Assembly (NCBI GenBank): GCA_964410665.1 | Contig: CAYPIE010000002.1 | Location: 62,001-126,000 of the forward strand | Direction: 5' to 3' | DNA from: CAYPIE01 sp964410665 | Lineage (GTDB): Bacteria; Planctomycetota; Planctomycetia; Gemmatales; Gemmataceae | DNA length: 64,000 bases | Shown here: piece after piece, positions 19,874 through 28,639 of the stretch | How the letters are laid out: each line of letters starts with the position of its first letter | Position numbering within the stretch: the stretch's first letter is position 1 | The notes under the pieces: generated by a model | Databases searched by the model: none | What the model was told of the DNA's origin: nothing | What the model saw: the letters and a program-made list of their open reading frames with translations, nothing else | Program-made: the position numbers and the translations under genes

Positions 19874-20391
19874 GCGGTCCGCTGTTCGATCTCACCCTGA
19901 GTGATCCGCGGCATCCTTTCCATCTCGAACATATGGAAATGGCCCTGGAGGAGGCACGCACGGCCGGTTCTACCGAAGAAGTCCCTGTTGGATGTGTGAT
20001 TGTATCACTTCAACATGGAGTGATCGCACGGGGCCATAATATGCGTGAGCAGTTGCTCGATCCGACCGCTCACGCAGAGATGATTGCGTTGACACAAGCG
20101 GCACAATCGTTGAAATCTTGGCGTCTCGAAGGGACGATCCTCTATGTCACGCTCGAACCCTGCCCTATGTGCGCGGGGGCAATCATTCAAGCTCGGGTGC
20201 CGATGGTGGTTTATGGGGCTACCGATCCGAAAGCCGGTGCCTGTGATACCCTCTATCGTATCACCTCCGACCCGCGACTGAATCACCGTGCTCTGGTCCT
20301 GGGCGGAGTGCTGGCCGAGCCGTGTGCGCGGATCTTAAGCGATTTTTTCGCCGGCCGTAGGAATCAAGTACGCAAGTCTTGTGATCCATAA
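19855..20391 (+). CDS. tadA: tRNA-specific adenosine-34 deaminase
   Basis: TadA deaminates adenosine 34 to inosine in the anticodon of tRNA-Arg(ACG). The 178-residue protein has the zinc deaminase signature H73-A-E75 and PC103-x2-C106, with E75 as the proton shuttle, followed by the usual LYVTLEPC context and a C-terminal helix. Length is close to the family norm (about 160-170). The ATG at 19855 lies inside the upstream PLD-like gene; a second in-frame ATG at 19864 would also overlap. The overlap suggests coupled translation, although no functional link between the two is known to me. Confidence 0.93.
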   Translation: MDEMGVSGPLFDLTLSDPRHPFHLEHMEMALEEARTAGSTEEVPVGCVIVSLQHGVIARGHNMREQLLDPTAHAEMIALTQAAQSLKSWRLEGTILYVTLEPCPMCAGAIIQARVPMVVYGATDPKAGACDTLYRITSDPRLNHRALVLGGVLAEPCARILSDFFAGRRNQVRKSCDP

Positions 20392-20536
20392 AGTCCAGTA
20401 ACTACTACAATCCTGCTTATCTACCTGCTTGGTCAAGCGTCCCCGATGGACTCCTATGCCGATGCAGCGCATGGTTTGTTAAGCTGATTCGCAGTGATTT
20501 CGCTTCCCCTTCTGCGACGAGCCTCGAGGATTATTC

Positions 20537-22105
20537 ATGTCATGGCGTATTGCATGTTTGCTTTGCGTTTGGGGGCTGACAAGCCTTGGCTCGGTCAGAG
20601 CCCAATACATGGAGCATCTACATACCAATAGTTTGCCTCCATCCCAAGAAGCGCTCGATCGACTCAACTTAACCATGAGCTGGTATACCTATCTGCCGGT
20701 CAGCCGTCTGTGCGATGGGTTCGCTCAGATCCAGCCAGTCGATGACCAACTGTTTGTACAGAGCAATGCGGGTCTGTTGATGGCCATCGACGCACGAACC
20801 GGTCGTTTGCAGTGGCAATATCAGCCCATCGGTCGCTTGTACACAGGAACTTTTCCCGTGTCGGTGAATGCAGAGTATGTGTTTTTTGTCAATGGTACCC
20901 GTCTATACATCCACAATCGGAAGACTGGTATCCAAATTCTTGCGTATGAGATGGGGACGGCTCCTGTCACTGGTCCAATCATCGATGGCGAAGACATTTT
21001 TGTCTCTTTAGGCAACAATCGCTTGGTCAACTATGAGGTTCCTCAAGCCTTGCCGATTCTGCAGTCCGAGGGGTCACGCGACAGGGCTGGCACCGACAAC
21101 CCACGCACTCCGGAAGGTCGAATCTTCCCGCCATTACAGCCCGGCGTGGATCCATTCGTACAAATCGGCCCTGGGATCGATTTGGAAGCACAGTCGATCA
21201 CGAGTGTGAGCGGGAACAATAAAACCCCTTCCCTCACGTTACTTCCAAAAATTCGACCGCCGTACCGACTTCCTCGCGGCAATATCACCCCGTCCTTGAA
21301 TTCGCTCGATACCGTGTTGCCCCCCTACCAGGTACCGGACGGTTCGCGTTCACCCTCGATTGTCGCCCTCCCCCCGTCGGTGGCCCGTGCGATCCAATTA
21401 AACGACCTGCGTCCAAAAGGGCTCGAGCCGAAAATCAACTGGGAATATTTCTCGAATGTCGCGTTGCCATTCCGCGTGGTAGCCACCGCGGATCGACTGT
21501 TCGTTCCGACGAGCCGTGACCGCGTGTTGATCCTCAAACGATCGAATCGTGCTGTTCTCCGTGAGGTGCCTACCGATGGTGATCCAACCGCCGACCCTGC
21601 TATTTATGGCACAACTGCTTACGTGGCCACTTCAGCGAACCGATTGGTCGCACTAAATCTGGAAACCGGCCAAGAAATCTGGCGATTTGCAGGACCTGGT
21701 CCGTCGAGCTATCGGCCTCTGGTGACTCCTCAAAGTATCTTTACAGGTAGCCGCGATCTTGGCCTAGTCAGCGTCAATCGACGGAATGGCAAACAAGTTT
21801 GGGAATCACGACGCGTGGATTTGATCCATGCTTTGAATCCAAAGTTTATCTATGCAAGCAACGGACGCGGAGAACTGCTGGTTCTGGATCGTCAACGCGG
21901 CCTGGTCCTGTCCGAGTGGGACATTCGGTGCTATCCCGTGCCGGTGCGGAACATGACAGATGATCGCCTTTACTTGGCCGCGAACAATGGATTGCTGGTA
22001 GCATTGCATGATCGGGCCTACACTAAGCCGGTTGCGGTAGCACCCCCTCCACCAGAAGACCAAGCACCTGGCAATACCCCGACAGGGATTGGGCAAGGCC
22101 GTTGA
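20537..22105 (+). CDS. Exported PQQ-repeat beta-propeller protein
   Basis: A 522-residue protein with a signal peptide (about residues 1-22, ending VRAQ). Beta-propeller blades of the PQQ/BamB type follow, recognisable by repeated LxAxDxxTGxxxWxx motifs near residues 88-97 and 370-385. Two proline- and serine-rich stretches (about 180-280) interrupt the blades and repeat a PS..LP...PPYR/Q-P phrase three times. No active-site residues of quinoprotein dehydrogenases were recognised, so a scaffold or binding role is more likely than an enzyme. GAGGATTATTC precedes the ATG. It stands alone between tadA and the phosphonate genes. Function unknown. Confidence 0.75.
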   Translation: MSWRIACLLCVWGLTSLGSVRAQYMEHLHTNSLPPSQEALDRLNLTMSWYTYLPVSRLCDGFAQIQPVDDQLFVQSNAGLLMAIDARTGRLQWQYQPIGRLYTGTFPVSVNAEYVFFVNGTRLYIHNRKTGIQILAYEMGTAPVTGPIIDGEDIFVSLGNNRLVNYEVPQALPILQSEGSRDRAGTDNPRTPEGRIFPPLQPGVDPFVQIGPGIDLEAQSITSVSGNNKTPSLTLLPKIRPPYRLPRGNITPSLNSLDTVLPPYQVPDGSRSPSIVALPPSVARAIQLNDLRPKGLEPKINWEYFSNVALPFRVVATADRLFVPTSRDRVLILKRSNRAVLREVPTDGDPTADPAIYGTTAYVATSANRLVALNLETGQEIWRFAGPGPSSYRPLVTPQSIFTGSRDLGLVSVNRRNGKQVWESRRVDLIHALNPKFIYASNGRGELLVLDRQRGLVLSEWDIRCYPVPVRNMTDDRLYLAANNGLLVALHDRAYTKPVAVAPPPPEDQAPGNTPTGIGQGR

Positions 22106-22217
22106 GTATGTGGAGGCGGATGAATCTGTACTAGGTTCTGCGCCGGTTTCTGTCTTGCCCAGTTCCGTCATCGCGGTATGCTAACGACAAAGCTTAGTGT
22201 CGATTACGGAGAGGACG

Positions 22218-22823
22218 ATGCCGATGAGTACTCCCGCCCTCACGCCGGAGCAGAACCCGGTTGATGTGATTTTTGAGCTGTTTCTTCGCGAAGGGAACGC
22301 GATGTATGGCGGAGAACAAGTTAATCAGCTTCAGCATGCGCTGCAGGCTGCTTGGCTGGCGGAGCAAGCTGGAGCCGATTGTGAACTAATTTCTGCTGCT
22401 TTATTCCATGATCTTGGCCATCTACTGTATGAAGGAGTGGACTATCCAGCTGGGAATGGGATCGACGATCGCCATGAGATCTTCGGAGCAGCCTGGCTGG
22501 AACGCTTTTTCGGCCCAGCAGTGACCATGCCGATTCACTTGCATGTGGATGCTAAACGCTATCTTTGTGCGGCCGAACCCGAATATTACGCACAGTTATC
22601 TCCGGCATCCGTTCGCAGTTTGGAGCTTCAGGGTGGGCCACTTGCCGGCGAGGAGCGAACCCGTTTCGAATCGCATCCTGCATTCCAGGCAGCGGTTGCT
22701 TTGAGACGATGGGATGAGCAAGCGAAGGTTTCAGATCTTGACACTCCTGACCTTGAACACTTTCGACCAATCATCGAGCAAGCTCGACTTCGGTTTCGGA
22801 GTACTCAATCGACGACCCACTAA
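22218..22823 (+). CDS. phnZ: PhnZ-like HD-domain di-iron oxygenase (phosphonate degradation)
   Basis: PhnZ cleaves the C-P bond of (R)-2-amino-1-hydroxyethylphosphonate to glycine and phosphate with a mixed-valent di-iron centre. This 201-residue protein keeps the expected ligands: H40, H64-D65, H86, H109 and D166. It also keeps the YxxE pair (Y30 and E33) that lies over the active site in the characterised enzyme. Spacing matches PhnZ closely as I remember its numbering. The related TmpB acts on the trimethylated substrate, and I cannot exclude a different amine substituent here. I chose the ATG at 22218, with GGAGAGGACG immediately upstream; a GTG at 22197 would add seven residues. It is first in an operon with phnX (17-base gap) and an LctP-type permease. 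Confidence 0.85.
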   Translation: MPMSTPALTPEQNPVDVIFELFLREGNAMYGGEQVNQLQHALQAAWLAEQAGADCELISAALFHDLGHLLYEGVDYPAGNGIDDRHEIFGAAWLERFFGPAVTMPIHLHVDAKRYLCAAEPEYYAQLSPASVRSLELQGGPLAGEERTRFESHPAFQAAVALRRWDEQAKVSDLDTPDLEHFRPIIEQARLRFRSTQSTTH

Positions 22824-22840
22824 GTGAAAGGATCCTCGCC

Positions 22841-23653
22841 TTGGCAGCAATTGGATTGGTAGTGCTCGACTGGGCTGGGACGAGTGTCGATCATGGTTGT
22901 TTTGCACCGGTCGCAGGTTTCATCGAGGCGTTTGCTCGTCACGGGATCGAAGTGACTGAGCGAGAAGCCCGTGAACCAATGGGGCTGCACAAACGAGACC
23001 ATCTTCGTGCGATGCTAAGCATGCCAGAAGTTTCCGCGCGCTGGCGAGCTAAGCATGGCCGAGATGGAACCGAGAAAGACGTCGAACAACTTTTTGACAC
23101 ATTTATGCCGTTGCAACTGGAAGTCATTGAGCAGCATACCCAGGTCATTCCAGGTTTAGTCGATTCTATCGAAGTCTTGCGTACTCAGAACATTCGCATC
23201 GGCGGCACAACCGGTTACTTCCATGACGCCGCAACGCGCGTGTATCAAGCCGCCCAGAAGCAGGGATATCAACCCGATTACACTCTTTGTCCTGAAGACG
23301 GCGTACCCGCAGGGCGTCCAGCGCCGTGGATGATGTTTCGGATCATGGAACGCCTTGACGTCTACCCTCCGCATCGCGTGGTCAAGGTTGGTGACACCGT
23401 CCACGACATAGCGGAGGGCCGAAATGCAGGGGTTTGGTCGGTTGGCGTGCTCGATACCGGAAGTCCGGTTGGATTGTCGGCCGAAGCTTGGCGGTCTTTG
23501 TCGGAACAGGATCGCCAAGCCCGTCGGCAAGTCGTGACCGAGACACTACGAACCGCCGGCGCGGATGCAGTCATACGTAGTGTGGCAGATTTGCCCGGGA
23601 TAGTAGAAGAACTCAGTACCCGGGTGGTACGCGGTGAGCGGCCTGGCGGATGA
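22841..23653 (+). CDS. phnX: Phosphonoacetaldehyde hydrolase (phosphonatase)
   Basis: PhnX hydrolyses phosphonoacetaldehyde to acetaldehyde and phosphate through a Schiff base. The 270-residue HAD-family protein has the nucleophile motif D10-W-A-G-T, C20, and the cap-domain M47-G-x2-K51 with the Schiff-base lysine; spacing equals that of the Bacillus enzyme with a constant offset. The HAD motif III/IV segment VGDTVHDIAEG is present near residue 185. The start is a TTG at 22841 with AAAGGA about 8 bases upstream; no ATG gives a complete N-terminus. The stop overlaps the next gene by ATGA. No phnW transaminase is in the window, so the source of its substrate is not evident here. Confidence 0.93.
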   Translation: MAAIGLVVLDWAGTSVDHGCFAPVAGFIEAFARHGIEVTEREAREPMGLHKRDHLRAMLSMPEVSARWRAKHGRDGTEKDVEQLFDTFMPLQLEVIEQHTQVIPGLVDSIEVLRTQNIRIGGTTGYFHDAATRVYQAAQKQGYQPDYTLCPEDGVPAGRPAPWMMFRIMERLDVYPPHRVVKVGDTVHDIAEGRNAGVWSVGVLDTGSPVGLSAEAWRSLSEQDRQARRQVVTETLRTAGADAVIRSVADLPGIVEELSTRVVRGERPGG

Positions 23654-25317
23654 GTGCACTCCTGGCCTGTATCCCAATCGCCTTGGTCGGTCTTTTGCTC
23701 GTAGGAGCACGTTGGCCAGCCAGTCGGGCAATGCCGATTAGCTATCTGAGTGTTGTTGTGTTGGCCCTTGGGGTCTGGAAGCTCCCAGCGGTCCAAGTGG
23801 CGGCTGCGACGTTAAAGGGGCTGTTGGTCGCCAGCCAGTTGCTCTTCATCATTTTTGGCGCCATTCTCCTGCTGAATACCCTGCGAGAAAGCGGCGCGAT
23901 GCAGACGATCCGCCAGGGATTCACCCGAGTTTCGCCCGATCGTCGTGTGCAGGTAATCCTGATTGCCTGGCTGTTTGGATCGTTTATCGAGGGGACCGCA
24001 GGCTTCGGCACCCCGGCCGCTGTCACGGTCCCCCTGCTTGTGGGGCTAGGCTTTCCACCCCTGGCTGCGGTGGTCGCCGGGATGATCATACAGAGCACCC
24101 CGGTTTCATTTGGAGCGCTGGGGACACCGATTTTGGTGGGCGTGGCAACTGGTCTTTCTGACACCCAGGTGGACACTTATCTCAATCGCCTGGGTAGTAC
24201 CCTCCCAGACTATCTTGCCCAGATCGGTGTAAAGGTCGCCTTGCTGCATGCTCTGATCGGCACCATGATTCCACTCCTTCTGGTTTGCTCACTGACTTAC
24301 CACTTCGGTGCGCAACCTTCTCTACGAGCCGGACTCCGGATGTGGCGTTTTGCACTGTTTGCCGCGGTTGCAATGACCATCCCATATTTCTTGGTCGCAG
24401 TACTGCTCGGGCCGGAGTTTCCCGCAATGACTGGCGGTTTGCTGGGTCTGGGACTTGTGTTGCCGGTGGCACGTGCAGGTTGGTTGCATCCGAAGGATGG
24501 CAATTGGGATTTTGCGGCTCGTGACCAGTGGCCGTCTGAGTGGATCGGTAGACGGACTCCCCCGCCGATCTCGACGCTCAGCCCGGGGATGCCCTTGTGG
24601 CGAGCCTGGCTGCCGTACCTATTGGTAGCTGTCGCGTTGATTGTTACCCGGTTGCCAGAGCTGGGAGTAAAGTCCTGGTTCCTCGCAGACTCAACCACCA
24701 TCACGATCGGGAATATGTTGGGGACTTCGATCAGCGACAAAGTGCAATTGCTCTACTCACCTGGGACGATTTTTGTCCTAGTGGCATTGATCACCTTCAT
24801 ATTGCATCGCATGACTCGAGCGGAGCTTGGCCGTGCGTGGCGTTCCTCCGGCGCTACCATCGTCCGAGCCTCGGTAGCACTCGTGTTTACGGTACCGATG
24901 GTACAGGTGTTTATCAATTCAGGGGGAGGATCGGCAGGCGTGGCGTCCATGCCAGTGGAATTAGCCCAGGGGGTCGCCCAGCTAGCCGGTGATGCTTGGC
25001 CTTGGTTCGCTCCTTGGATCGGCGGGTTTGGAGCATTTGTTGCCGGTAGCAACACCGTGAGCAACATGATGTTTGCCCTGTTCCAATTTGACGTTGGACA
25101 GCGCATTGGAGTGGACCCATCTTGGATGGTTGCTTTGCAAGCAGTGGGTGGCGCCGCCGGCAACGTCATTTGTGTGCATAATGTGGTCGCTGCCTCAGCA
25201 ACCGTGGGTCTGCTCGGACGAGAGGGCTTGGTAATCCGCCGGACCTTCCCAGTGTTTGTGTACTATTGCGTGTTGGCCGGGGCCCTATGGATGCTCTATG
25301 ACGCGATCACCCGTTGA
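23650..25317 (+). CDS. LctP-family permease, possible phosphonate-operon transporter
   Basis: A 555-residue polytopic membrane protein with about 13-14 hydrophobic segments that matches the L-lactate/glycolate permease family (LctP/LldP, GlcA) in length and motifs. Examples are the GSFIEGTAGFGTPAA segment near residue 115 and the GGFGAFVAGSNTVSNMMF segment near 460. The family imports small hydroxycarboxylates with protons. Here the start codon overlaps the phnX stop (ATGA), so it is the third gene of the phosphonate operon. Import of a phosphonate, or movement of a downstream C2 product, would fit the context, but that is inference; substrate specificity cannot be read from the sequence. Confidence 0.85.
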   Translation: MSALLACIPIALVGLLLVGARWPASRAMPISYLSVVVLALGVWKLPAVQVAAATLKGLLVASQLLFIIFGAILLLNTLRESGAMQTIRQGFTRVSPDRRVQVILIAWLFGSFIEGTAGFGTPAAVTVPLLVGLGFPPLAAVVAGMIIQSTPVSFGALGTPILVGVATGLSDTQVDTYLNRLGSTLPDYLAQIGVKVALLHALIGTMIPLLLVCSLTYHFGAQPSLRAGLRMWRFALFAAVAMTIPYFLVAVLLGPEFPAMTGGLLGLGLVLPVARAGWLHPKDGNWDFAARDQWPSEWIGRRTPPPISTLSPGMPLWRAWLPYLLVAVALIVTRLPELGVKSWFLADSTTITIGNMLGTSISDKVQLLYSPGTIFVLVALITFILHRMTRAELGRAWRSSGATIVRASVALVFTVPMVQVFINSGGGSAGVASMPVELAQGVAQLAGDAWPWFAPWIGGFGAFVAGSNTVSNMMFALFQFDVGQRIGVDPSWMVALQAVGGAAGNVICVHNVVAASATVGLLGREGLVIRRTFPVFVYYCVLAGALWMLYDAITR

Positions 25318-25437
25318 CGTAAACCGCAATTATCGTTATGGGACCTTGACCCGATCGGCGTGATTCGCTGGTCACCAGCACCTCTTGTACCGCGGCAAAG
25401 GCATTTGCGTACACCGCGCTTGATCAAGGATGGTCCG

Positions 25438-26115
25438 ATGCGGCGTCGACATTACCTGCTGACCGGATGTCTGCTCGTGGGATGCCTCAGCCTTTCGGCG
25501 GGGGTGATCGGCTTTCTTGTGTTGCATGTCCCAGTCTACTATCGCTCGTTGTCCATCGCAGAGAGCCCGTACCGAACCCAGGCCGCGCGGGCTTTTCAGG
25601 CAAATATTTCTAAACTTATGGATTCATTTATAAATGAGTCTGTCTGGAGCACCCGTTTCACGCCCGAACAGATCAACTGTTATTTTCAAGAAGATTTTGT
25701 CCATTCGGGTGGACTAGATCCCTTCTCGAAAGCGAATTTGCATGAGCCGCGGATCATGTTCCTCGAGGATCGACTACGCATTGCAGTCCGGTATGGTCAG
25801 GGATTTTGGTCCACCATATTGACCGTTGATGTGCGGTTTTGGGTGGCTGCGGCGGAGCCCAATGTGGTCGTGTTGGAGCTCTTAGGTGTTCGTGCGGGAG
25901 CACTCCCAATGCCATCGCAGTGGCTATTGGAATCGATCGCAGAAGCCACGCGAACTGTTAACATCGAGGTGAATTGGTATCGGCACGACGGACACCCGGT
26001 GGCATTGATGCGCTTTCAGGCTGATCAAATCCGGCCAACCTACCAAATCCTCAATCTGCGGATCGACGAGCGGCAATTGATGATTGAAGGGCAATCGCTT
26101 GATCCACCTTTCTAG
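25438..26115 (+). CDS. Membrane-anchored protein of unknown function
   Basis: Not recognised. The 225-residue protein starts with basic residues and one hydrophobic segment (about 6-32) that could be an uncleaved anchor or a signal peptide; a Cys in a TGCLLVGC context makes a lipoprotein possible but not clear. The rest is a soluble alpha/beta domain with several amphipathic strands. The ATG at 25438 is chosen because AAGGATGG ends 4 bases upstream and the N-terminus then begins MRRRHYLLTG; an upstream in-frame start at 25360 would add 26 residues without a clear site. It lies 121 bases after the permease and is convergent with the CPBP protease gene (12-base gap). It could belong to the phosphonate transcript, with no further support. 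Confidence 0.6.
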   Translation: MRRRHYLLTGCLLVGCLSLSAGVIGFLVLHVPVYYRSLSIAESPYRTQAARAFQANISKLMDSFINESVWSTRFTPEQINCYFQEDFVHSGGLDPFSKANLHEPRIMFLEDRLRIAVRYGQGFWSTILTVDVRFWVAAAEPNVVVLELLGVRAGALPMPSQWLLESIAEATRTVNIEVNWYRHDGHPVALMRFQADQIRPTYQILNLRIDERQLMIEGQSLDPPF

Positions 26116-26127
26116 TTAGCACCCTAT

Positions 26128-26835
26128 CTAGAGTGCAACCAGAATATCGTATCCTGCGTGGGAAGCAACTGCAGTGCCAAACCCTCGAAATTGGAAAACC
26201 AAGGCAAAATAACTGCCCGCCAATACCCGAAAGAAAAACACAAACGGAATCACTTGTTCGCCTTGTGGGCCTACATGATGGGCTGCTGCAAACACCGTGG
26301 ACGAGCTAACCATGGCCAACACGATCGCCATAAATTCATGGACCATAAAATAGCGAAATAACATGGCCATCCCTGCAAAGCCGACTAAGCGAAAAATGAC
26401 TTCTTCATAAATACCCGCTCCGATCGACGATACGATTTCTTGAAGTTGTGCCGGGGTCAGTTCGCCGATTTGAAGCTCCACCTCATACTGATCAAGCACC
26501 GGTCCAAAGTTGCGACTTAGCGCCCAAAGACAGAGCGCAAACAAGATACTTTCCAGGATCATGCCCAAACAGGTCCCAAAAAGATCTTTCGGACGATCTT
26601 TCCAGCGACGTACCGTCCAGAGGATCAGCATGCCCAGAGCAACGCCGGGCACAACCAGGTCCTCATTCACTTGGAAGAGTTGAAAGAATGCCTCTAACCA
26701 GGCGTCGATGCCATTGCGAAATGAACCGCCTTGCTCAGAGCTAAGCTGGCGTGCAGCCAATTCGTAGCTACCAAGCATTGGCAAAAACAGGATCACGGAT
26801 GGCCAGGGATGACGAGTGTCATGAAAGTAGTTCAC
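26128..26835 (-). CDS. CPBP-family intramembrane glutamic endopeptidase
   Basis: A 235-residue membrane protein with about 6-7 hydrophobic segments and the three motifs of the CPBP (CAAX protease / bacteriocin-processing) family: EExxxR near residue 144 (YEEVIFR), FxxxH (FAAAHH) and HxxxD/N near the C-terminus (SHAGYD). Members cleave prenylated or other membrane-embedded substrates; the substrate here is unknown. The start is a GTG at 26835 with AGAGGA upstream. It lies 15 bases downstream of the HD-GYP gene on the same strand, so the two are probably cotranscribed. Confidence 0.85.
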   Translation of the reverse strand: MNYFHDTRHPWPSVILFLPMLGSYELAARQLSSEQGGSFRNGIDAWLEAFFQLFQVNEDLVVPGVALGMLILWTVRRWKDRPKDLFGTCLGMILESILFALCLWALSRNFGPVLDQYEVELQIGELTPAQLQEIVSSIGAGIYEEVIFRLVGFAGMAMLFRYFMVHEFMAIVLAMVSSSTVFAAAHHVGPQGEQVIPFVFFFRVLAGSYFALVFQFRGFGTAVASHAGYDILVAL

Positions 26836-26850
26836 GGCGATCCTCTTGCG

Positions 26851-28290
26851 TCACTGAGCCAAGTTTGGATAGCGGCGACCAAGAAGGGCACGGCGTTGCT
26901 CATCGGGAACGCTACGCACGATGTTCCCAGTTTCGCTCGCCGCCAAATCCACATAGCGAGGCGTGGCCAACAGCGTTCCGGAAGGATCGGTGAGGATCCC
27001 AAGGACCGGGCGTGCGGGTCCGGCATGACGGTGATAACCAAGGTGATTCGCAACGACCACGGCCAACGAACCATCCGCGAGTTCGACCACGCTACCGTTG
27101 GGATAGAATGACAATACGAGAAGTTTTTCCGCCATCCGGGGATCGAGATGCCCCTTCTCGGCAAGCATAAGCGTGTCCGTCAGGGCGGAGCGGGGGTCGA
27201 GCGCAGGCCGATAGGGACGTGGTGACACCAAAGCAGCATAGATATCCGCCACTGCCAGTAGCCGCGCGAGCGTGGCAATCTGATCGCCTTTGAGGCCATC
27301 CGGATAGCCATTGCCTCCTAAACGCTCATGGTGCTGGGCGACTGCTTCGATGACTCGGCCGGTATTCGGCAGTTGGTTCAAGACCATCTCGGCACTCGCC
27401 CGTGGATGGGCCTCGATACTGCGGCGTTGCTCCGCGGTCAGGGTGCGTGACTGCGCCAGAATGTCGACCGGAACGCGCAACATGCCAACATCATGGAGGA
27501 GCGCGGCGAGGATCGGGGTTCGCGGATCGGCTTCCCAGGTTGGGTCTTCGCGAATTAAACGAGCGACGACTTGGGCCGTCGCCAGGCTGTGCGCGGCAAT
27601 AAATCGGGCTGGTGGGGCATAAGTCCGAGCCTTCGGACACGCCTGGGTGTCGTTGGGACTAGCGGTCGGGAAACGCAGCGGTTCGATTGTGGCTTCTTGC
27701 CATACCAACTGACTCAAACGAAGAAACGGGTCGAGCGTCAAGTCTTTGCCATCATTTATTGCATTTAGCAGCCCTGCTAGCGTGTCAATCCGGTTGATCT
27801 CCTCGTTGCGACGTGTGACGACTTCATGGAGGGATTGCAAGCGTTGCTCGACTTGTTCCAAAATCGCCTCAAGCCCTTCGCACAGACGAAGCTGCACACT
27901 CGGAGTGTCTGGGAAGCACTGCACCAACCTCAACGAGGCTTCGGTCATCGCGACCGTCTCGCGGTAGCACTGGACCAGTGGGTCCAGACGGCTGGGATCT
28001 ACTTCGGGTACAATGGGGGGCGGCCCACCCAACAGCGGTTCTTCACCAAAGTTGCGGAGTTGGACAATCAGATCGCGACCCCGTTCGACCAGGCGGCGGG
28101 CATGAGCCGTCAGATGACTGGGCAAGCTGATCTCTCCGTCGCTTAGCATGCGAGACGTGACCCGGAGGGTGGGTCCGGCAACCACGATCTTGTTGTCCTC
28201 GGGCGGTACGGGACCATCGAGGTGTTGGATCTGTTCCAGGCGTTGCCGAAACGCACTAATCCGTTCCAGAAGACCGGGTGTGTCGCTCAC
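26851..28290 (-). CDS. HD-GYP domain protein, divergent HD motif
   Basis: A 479-residue cytoplasmic protein. The first ~225 residues are helical with no domain I can name; residues about 230-400 form an HD-GYP domain, the family that hydrolyses cyclic di-GMP. The metal ligands are visible as H..., HD in LLHDVGM, and HH in HHERLGGNGYPDGL, with the GYP tripeptide kept. The usual lysine after the HD pair (HDxGK) is methionine here, so activity is uncertain. A C-terminal beta-rich extension of about 80 residues follows (SVVELADGSLAVV...). The start is a GTG at 28290 with AGGGAGG 7 bases upstream. It is divergent from the megasynthase gene. Confidence 0.82.
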   Translation of the reverse strand: MSDTPGLLERISAFRQRLEQIQHLDGPVPPEDNKIVVAGPTLRVTSRMLSDGEISLPSHLTAHARRLVERGRDLIVQLRNFGEEPLLGGPPPIVPEVDPSRLDPLVQCYRETVAMTEASLRLVQCFPDTPSVQLRLCEGLEAILEQVEQRLQSLHEVVTRRNEEINRIDTLAGLLNAINDGKDLTLDPFLRLSQLVWQEATIEPLRFPTASPNDTQACPKARTYAPPARFIAAHSLATAQVVARLIREDPTWEADPRTPILAALLHDVGMLRVPVDILAQSRTLTAEQRRSIEAHPRASAEMVLNQLPNTGRVIEAVAQHHERLGGNGYPDGLKGDQIATLARLLAVADIYAALVSPRPYRPALDPRSALTDTLMLAEKGHLDPRMAEKLLVLSFYPNGSVVELADGSLAVVVANHLGYHRHAGPARPVLGILTDPSGTLLATPRYVDLAASETGNIVRSVPDEQRRALLGRRYPNLAQ

Positions 28291-28639
28291 GGCGTGCCTC
28301 CCTGCCTGTAATTCCCCTCAACCGATACGATCACCCATCTGTCATCGGTACCTGTCCAGGACAAACTTGAGTTGCATTCGTGCAAGGGACGCGAATTTCT
28401 TGCGGACGTCCACGCTGATCCAGAAGGGTCTGGGAGACATCCGCAAGACGCGTTTCTGGTGCGTCATCGGAGATCGATCGAACCAATGCACACGGACGCA
28501 GTCGGTGGACTAAGCTGGGTTGGGGAAATGCTAATTTTCTTCCTAGCTTACCTCCGCGAGAAATCCTGGGACCTTCTACCATATAGTGAAGATAGGCAAA
28601 CTTTATACTCTGTAGTGATAATGCAGATTGGTTAGCTCG
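28291..28639. other. Divergent intergenic region upstream of the megasynthase
   Basis: A 349-base region between the HD-GYP gene (minus) and the megasynthase (plus). The last 90 bases are AT-rich with promoter-like words (TATAGT at 28583, TATACT at 28604), but no convincing paired -35 box or Shine-Dalgarno sequence was seen. No small gene or RNA element is supported. Confidence 0.4.

Noticed and set aside
28581..28609. Promoter words TATAGT/TATACT before the megasynthase
   Set aside because: No matching -35 box at normal spacing, so not listed as a promoter.
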